Part shown: in pieces, positions 58,925 to 64,000 of the stretch
How positions within the stretch are numbered: the stretch's first letter is position 1
How the letters are laid out: each line of letters opens with the position of its first letter
Assembly (NCBI RefSeq): GCF_023065955.2
Contig: NW_026622985.1
Span: 70,111,931-70,175,930 of the forward strand
Reading direction: 5' to 3'
DNA length: 64,000 bases
DNA from: Ursus arctos
Lineage: Eukaryota > Chordata > Mammalia > Carnivora > Ursidae
Translations under genes and position numbers: made by a program
Notes under the pieces: model-generated
Told to the model about the DNA's origin: nothing
Databases searched by the model: none
The model's input: only the letters and a program-made list of their open reading frames with translations

Positions 58925-60137
58925 GCAGGTAACCTAAATGAATGAAACTAACCATTTCACTAGAGACCAACAGCCTGCTTAGAAAAAGCCCCACCTAACA
59001 GGAGGCAGCCAGCATTTGCCATGAAGCCCAGTATGTGGCATGGGCCCCTGTGGTTGTGTCTTTCAAATTTTCAGGAGAAGCTAGAAACCTCTCTGCTTTA
59101 AAATGTTGACTCAGCATCTTTAAAACTGTGTGCAGGATAGACAAAAAGTCTGTGTGCCAGATTTGGCTTCTGGTGGTCTTGTTTGCAATCCTTAGCCATG
59201 ACTATACCTGCCTATTGGTCCCCTGTGTCACCTTCAGGTGTTGTTAAATTCAGCAGCATGCATGGCCAAAGAGTCCCAGAGCCACTTCTGCCGTGTGTTT
59301 TATCTTCTAGAGTTCTCAAATTTTTCCTCCCTCTAGAAAATTAGCTTAGCAATTAAAAAAAAAAAAGATATATAATTCATCACCCATTAGCATATACTCG
59401 TTTTTCTAAACTTATCAACCAATGTACTTTCTATCAAGCTATGTATATTTGTGAACTAAAGGGTAATCTACTTTTTTCATTCTTAACGTGATGCAATCAC
59501 TTTCTGAAACCTCAATTCATCATTAACTTTATGCATAGGTTTCATTTCCAAGTTCTCATTCAGGATAAACTCCCTCTTTGGAATACTGGTGCTTTTGGTT
59601 TGTTTTGCTTTGTTTTAGAACTGCCTGAACTTCACTAGTTGTTATTTCTCTACCATTGAAATTCAAAACGTGTACAGCATTGGTTTCAAGGGCCCTTTAG
59701 AAGCCACCAGATCAGTATGGCAATCTATTTTTCCAAAGGAATGAAAGCTCACAGGTTGTGCACTGACTTGTCTCTTTTAATCCTAAAAACTCAGTGAAAT
59801 GCCCAGGCTAGTGGCCTTCCAGAAGGCCATTGTGTTAGAACGGAAGATTATGTACTGTATTTCTTCTTACTATTTTAAATGCAAATATAGTAATATATCA
59901 TGAAATAGTGCACATATTAATATCAGTGCCTTTTTCCTGTTTTGAAGTGATCCCATATTCCCTGATAGTTGGATCTAAAATCCCAGTCCAGTTTTGAAGT
60001 TGTATGTAAGAAAAAAGAATTGACTTGAAGGAACTGAAAAGTACTGCAATTTTTCCATAAGACCATGGGATGTTTCTAATTTTTAATATTTAATTGAAAA
60101 TTTCAAGAAGAACATTCAAAGCTGGAGACCTTTGAAA
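58925..60137. other. Intronic or intergenic sequence, repeat-poor
   Basis: No repeat named, and no exon with convincing paired splice sites. An AP-1-type TGACTCA occurs at 59107. Confidence 0.4.
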
Positions 60138-60139
60138 TA

Positions 60140-60441
60140 CAGTTGACCCTTGAACAACATGGGGTCTAGGGGCACTGACCTGCTGCACAGCCAAAAATCT
60201 GCATATAAATTTTGACTCCCCCAAAACTTAACTACTAGTAGTCTACTGTTGACTGGAAATCTTACCAGTAACAAACAGGCAGTTAACTAACGCATGTTAT
60301 GTTACATGTATTATATACTGTATTCTTACAGTAAAGTGAAAAAATGTTAAGAAAATCATAAGAAAGAGAAAATACATTTACAGTACTATACTGTATAAGT
60401 GGACCCATGCAGTTCCAACCATGTTGTTGAAGGGTCAGCTG
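60140..60441 (+). mobile_element. Tigger-type MITE with intact inverted ends
   Basis: The left end cagttgacccttgaacaaca and the right end tgttgttgaagggtcagctg are inverted repeats of each other with one or two differences. TA dinucleotides flank both sides (60138-60139 and 60442-60443), the target-site duplication of Tc1/mariner/pogo elements. The 302-bp element encodes no transposase and was mobilised in trans. Confidence 0.92.
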
Positions 60442-60443
60442 TA

Positions 60444-62863
60444 ATGTAGTCTTCACAAGGCAGAGAAAGAGAGAAGTGGGGTAAATTTGTTTAACAGAAG
60501 GCAGGTTGTCTCCTTTAAAGTCTAATCATGTGAGAAAGGAAAATCCAGACAAGTTTTGGGTCCATAAGACAATTCAAGCAATCTTTAAAAATAAGTTTTG
60601 GCTTTTCTTAAGACCAATGTGTGTTTAGACCAACATTTTAGCTCTTAAAATTTAAACCTAGGGGTCTTTTAAAGGAAATTTAATCCATGTGTTTTTGATT
60701 CACTAAATCCTAAATCATTACCCATAAACTGTATGTCTCTCTAAGCTCTTTGATGTCTAAGAAATCTTTGAAGCCATGTAAGGCCTTTTTGTTCCACAAG
60801 AATAGGAAGTTGGTTTCTGCTAAGGGTCAGTAAACAGCATCTTCAAAAATCTGAATTAGGTCTAAAATCTCACAACCATAACAGAATGAATATTTGAATG
60901 AGTGCTAATGCAGTTTTCTGATGCAATGTGAAAAATGTGAGTACTTTTGAAGACCCAGTAGTATTTAGTTTTAATCCTTACTAACTCCAAGGAAATTATT
61001 TTGGCACCACTCCTTTTTCTATTGTAAAAAAAGATGCAGTCCAAATATTTATCATTTTATCCTAACACACAGTAGGTACTCAGTAAATGTTTTGTTGAAT
61101 GTTAAATAAATGACTTTTTCTTCTGCCCAGAACCTTGCAGCTAATGTCAGTCTTTCTATTCAACAGCAGTATCCATCTGTCATGTCTCAGAATGAATCTA
61201 TTCTGAGTCAGTGACCTGGTTCGACAAATTTTAAAAATAAGCCATCAAACTAAATATATGACATTTATTGAAATTCATTCTGTACCATGAAGCAACTGCC
61301 TTGCAAAGAGTGCTGAAAATAGGAAGGCATTTCTAGGCTAATTAGATTAAATATTCAGTTGTTACCATATGCTTTCTGAAAATTGATTTTTTTTTTCCCC
61401 TCTTACTGTTCCTGCCATTCTTCCTCCCACCTTGACATGCTTACTGATTGAAAGCTATGCACAGAAAAGGGCAGGTCGTTTGTATCCACAAGCAAGTTCA
61501 AGCAGGCTTAGAAAACGTAATGCTATAATCATAAGTTGCCGAAACGTAGGAGGGAAGAGAGGGATACTCAACAATAATGGGGGTGTTGGGTTTTGCTCCA
61601 GATTACATAGATGACACATCTTTGAACTCTATTGTGTGGAGAAAAACACCTTCTTACTGTAGTTAGACTTCCTGTTTATGAGTGTGTATTTTCTGGTGAC
61701 TAGACTTCCCATATGGACTCAGCACAAATATGTAGCTTTAAGTCCCATTGAAATGCACATGATTAAAGTACTGATGGCTATGGAGACAGCAACTCCTTCT
61801 CTCTAAAAGAAAGTAGTATTTAGAAGAAAGCATTGTAATAAAACATGGGCATTGAGATCTTTCTTGGTACCATGTTGTGTATTTCTCACTGCTCCCCACA
61901 TTTTGTCCTCAGAAAACCTTTCCTGATCAAAAGGTGTTGTTTCTATATGACATTAGGGTGATGGAATTTAGTGATTTCTTATATCTTGGTGGGGAGAAAA
62001 AGGAAAATTGTGTTATTATGGTCTTTAAGTAGAGGTTCTTTTAGGTGAACCTGAAGGTCTACTGAATATGTATACCACCCTTAAACTTGTTTCGAAACTA
62101 AATTACGGATAGCACTGTATAAGGAGTAACTTATTTATATAGTTTTGACATGCTTAAGTTCTATCTCAATGATTGATCAAACCATCAGTAGTAATCATAT
62201 ATCAATATGTGCATATTCAAATTGAGATGATTTTTAAAGCTCTAATTAAAAGTTCTCATAATTTGATAAATAAGCAGCCAAATGCCCTTGTATTTGTACA
62301 TTTGAAAAACTGTAGTTCAATTTAAGAAGGTTTTTGTGATAACTCTCATGCCACAAATAGAGAAAACAGATAACGAAGGAGAAGAAGTTTTAATGGGGTG
62401 TTAGATCAATGAGGTTACAGGAGGGGAGAGGTGGGTGGATATGCTGAGGGGTCATGGGCTTGGGTGCATTGCAAGTAGTGAAAAGTGTCGCAATTAGGAA
62501 TCAGGCTGCTGCCTTCCAAATAGGAAAAAGCCTTGTCAAAACTGAGTGGGAAATCAAGGGACACTCACAGGAAAATGGTGGAACATGTGATAGGTAAGCA
62601 AAGTCTGAACTTCCTCTGTCACATGATTTAATTCTGGGAGAAGCAAGGCTATCATATGCCCAGTCCTAGTCAGGCCTCTTAGTCTATTCTACCCTCAGAT
62701 ACCAGTAAGAATAGCAGCATTATGTAGCAGGAAGCAGAAAGAACTTTTATTCTGAGTGTTCAAGGCATATTCGAAGCATTCTATTAGCTACTCGCAAACA
62801 CTGCAAATGAAATTCTATATTCTTAGAGGAATTCATAGTATTAAAAGAAAAACCAAGAAAACT
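60444..62863. other. Intronic or intergenic sequence
   Basis: Pyrimidine-tract-plus-AG motifs occur (for example tttttcttctgcccag at 61114-61129), but no matching donor defines an exon. A short MIR/L2-like 'cacacagtaggtactcagta' lies near 61065. Confidence 0.4.
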
Positions 62864-62873
62864 TACAAATTTT

Positions 62874-63063
62874 TAAAAAAGATTTTGAGAGAGAGAAACA
62901 GAGAGCACAAGCAGGGGGAGAGGCAGAGGGAGAGGGAGAAGCAGACACCCCACTGAGCTGGGAGCCCGACATGGAGCTCGATTTGGGGCTCAATCCTAGG
63001 ACCTGGGGATCATGACCTGAGCCAAAGGCATATGCTTAACCATCTGAGCCACCCAGGTGCCCC
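62874..63063 (-). mobile_element. can-SINE (reverse)
   Basis: aaaaaagattttgagagaga lead, GA-rich body, inverted head gccacccaggtgccc. Target-site duplication tacaaatttt at 62864-62873 and 63064-63073. Confidence 0.93.
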
Positions 63064-63073
63064 TACAAATTTT

Positions 63074-64000
63074 TTACACCATGTTCTTAACTAGAATTTT
63101 CTAGTACATCAGCTCATTATAATATATCAATTACTGTTGGGATCAAAAGTTACAGCCTTTAAAACTATATCCATAACTATTCTCCATTGGAATACCGTCT
63201 GCTGTGGATATATATTTCTTTCAGGTATATCTCGAGGCTATTTCTTTGGACTTTGATTATCCAGAGTTCATGCTGGAGTATGTGTAGTAATTACATTTGT
63301 TCTAAACACAAATTCAGACAGTGGTCTAAAGTTGAGGAAAGCTTATATCAGACTCTGCCTTCACTTTCTGTCTTTTTGCTCCTCTGAGAGTCTTAAATGG
63401 GCAGCTGTCACCTGACTGTGGCCTCACATTCAGGTAGAATCCCTTCAGCTCCTGCTACACTGTCCAAGGTTTACTTATGGTCTGACCACTGTCTAATTAA
63501 GATAAAGACAGCAAGCAAATAGAATCATTTAGGGCTTGCACAAACCTTTGGGCTTAAAATATTATTACCCTAGCTGGGGTTTTTTTTTATTAAGTATAAA
63601 ATAGTACAATATATATTTTAAGTTCTATTGAATTATATAAAGAAGCAGCCAAAGTAAAGTTTGTTGACAGAAAAAAGTGTCTTCCTAACAAAAATGAATA
63701 CACATTTTGGATTTTTCAGAAATTTACTTTCTGTCATGTCAAAATTAAGATACTTCTATATTTTATTTCAGTTTTACTAACATATACTTGGATTGTTTAT
63801 TGAAGTCTATACATCAGAATTCAATGATTTTAAACATACTTCTGCTCTTCAAAGAACGTACAAAAAAAACTGTTCTTTAAATCACCAGAGGAGTGCAGAT
63901 AAAACCCCAGACAGTTTCATTAACAGCAATGAAAGGTGACAGCCCTTGAGTCTATGTCATAAGTTGATTAATTACTTCCCAAATGTTATTAAAGATTCTG
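63074..64000. other. AT-rich sequence to the right edge
   Basis: No gene or named repeat is supported. Likely intron of the gene starting at the CpG island if that gene is long. Confidence 0.4.

Noticed and set aside
58355..58994. Open frames of 129-156 codons on both strands
   Set aside because: They depend on CT-rich tracts and the can-SINE at 58805. No conserved motif or splice context.
61114..61210. Possible exon after tttttcttctgcccag
   Set aside because: A good acceptor-like tract, but no donor follows at a sensible distance and the internal ATG frame stops after nine codons.
63200..63300. Possible exon after atatatttctttcag
   Set aside because: Acceptor is plausible but the sequence then reads GTATAT and no credible donor or frame follows.
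1..64000. CRISPR array, operon or other prokaryotic system
   Set aside because: Repeats are dispersed SINEs with target-site duplications and there are no spaced identical short repeats. The composition, repeats and splice signals are mammalian.

Overview
This is a stretch of mammalian nuclear DNA, not bacterial or viral. The clearest taxonomic marker is the can-SINE, a tRNA-derived SINE restricted to Carnivora. I count 23 copies, most with the head gcctgggtggctcagtcggt, a CT-rich body and an (AAATA)n tail. Several have the middle section cttcctctcccactccccct followed by gcttgtgttccctctctc. From memory that matches the bear/panda subfamily better than dog, cat or mustelid versions, so a bear (Ursidae) is my best guess and another caniform is possible. 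Older layers shared by placental mammals are also present: MIR, L2, an L1 remnant, MaLR-type LTRs, Tigger-like and hAT-like DNA transposons.

Layout. 1-52.6 kb: gene-poor, AT-rich sequence with interspersed repeats and no convincing coding exon. Local points of interest are a tRNA-Ile(AAU)-like pseudogene (1.63 kb), a 90-bp tandem duplication (2.3 kb), a SINE nested in a SINE with a 44-bp inverted copy of sequence 1.1 kb away (16.1/17.3 kb), a pair of opposite-strand alternating purine-pyrimidine tracts (18.0/19.0 kb), an L1 remnant hit by three later insertions (23.4-25.0 kb), and an 18-kb interval (32.2-50.0 kb) with no can-SINE. 52.65-53.56 kb: a strong CpG island with GC boxes, AP-1 sites and a good plus-strand splice donor at 53489, which looks like the promoter and untranslated first exon of a gene running rightward. 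53.5-64 kb: probable introns of that gene, with one good internal exon candidate at 56865-56934 (strong polypyrimidine tract and AG, GTGAGT donor, and an ATG opening a 13-codon frame that runs on across the splice site).

I could not identify the gene. The rest of it would lie beyond the right edge. All long open frames inside the CpG island and inside SINEs are judged to be compositional artefacts. I found no prokaryotic-type system, CRISPR array or intact retroviral gene. Repeat boundaries marked by target-site duplications are accurate to a base or two; boundaries of old repeats are approximate and family names come from memory of consensus sequences, not from a search.
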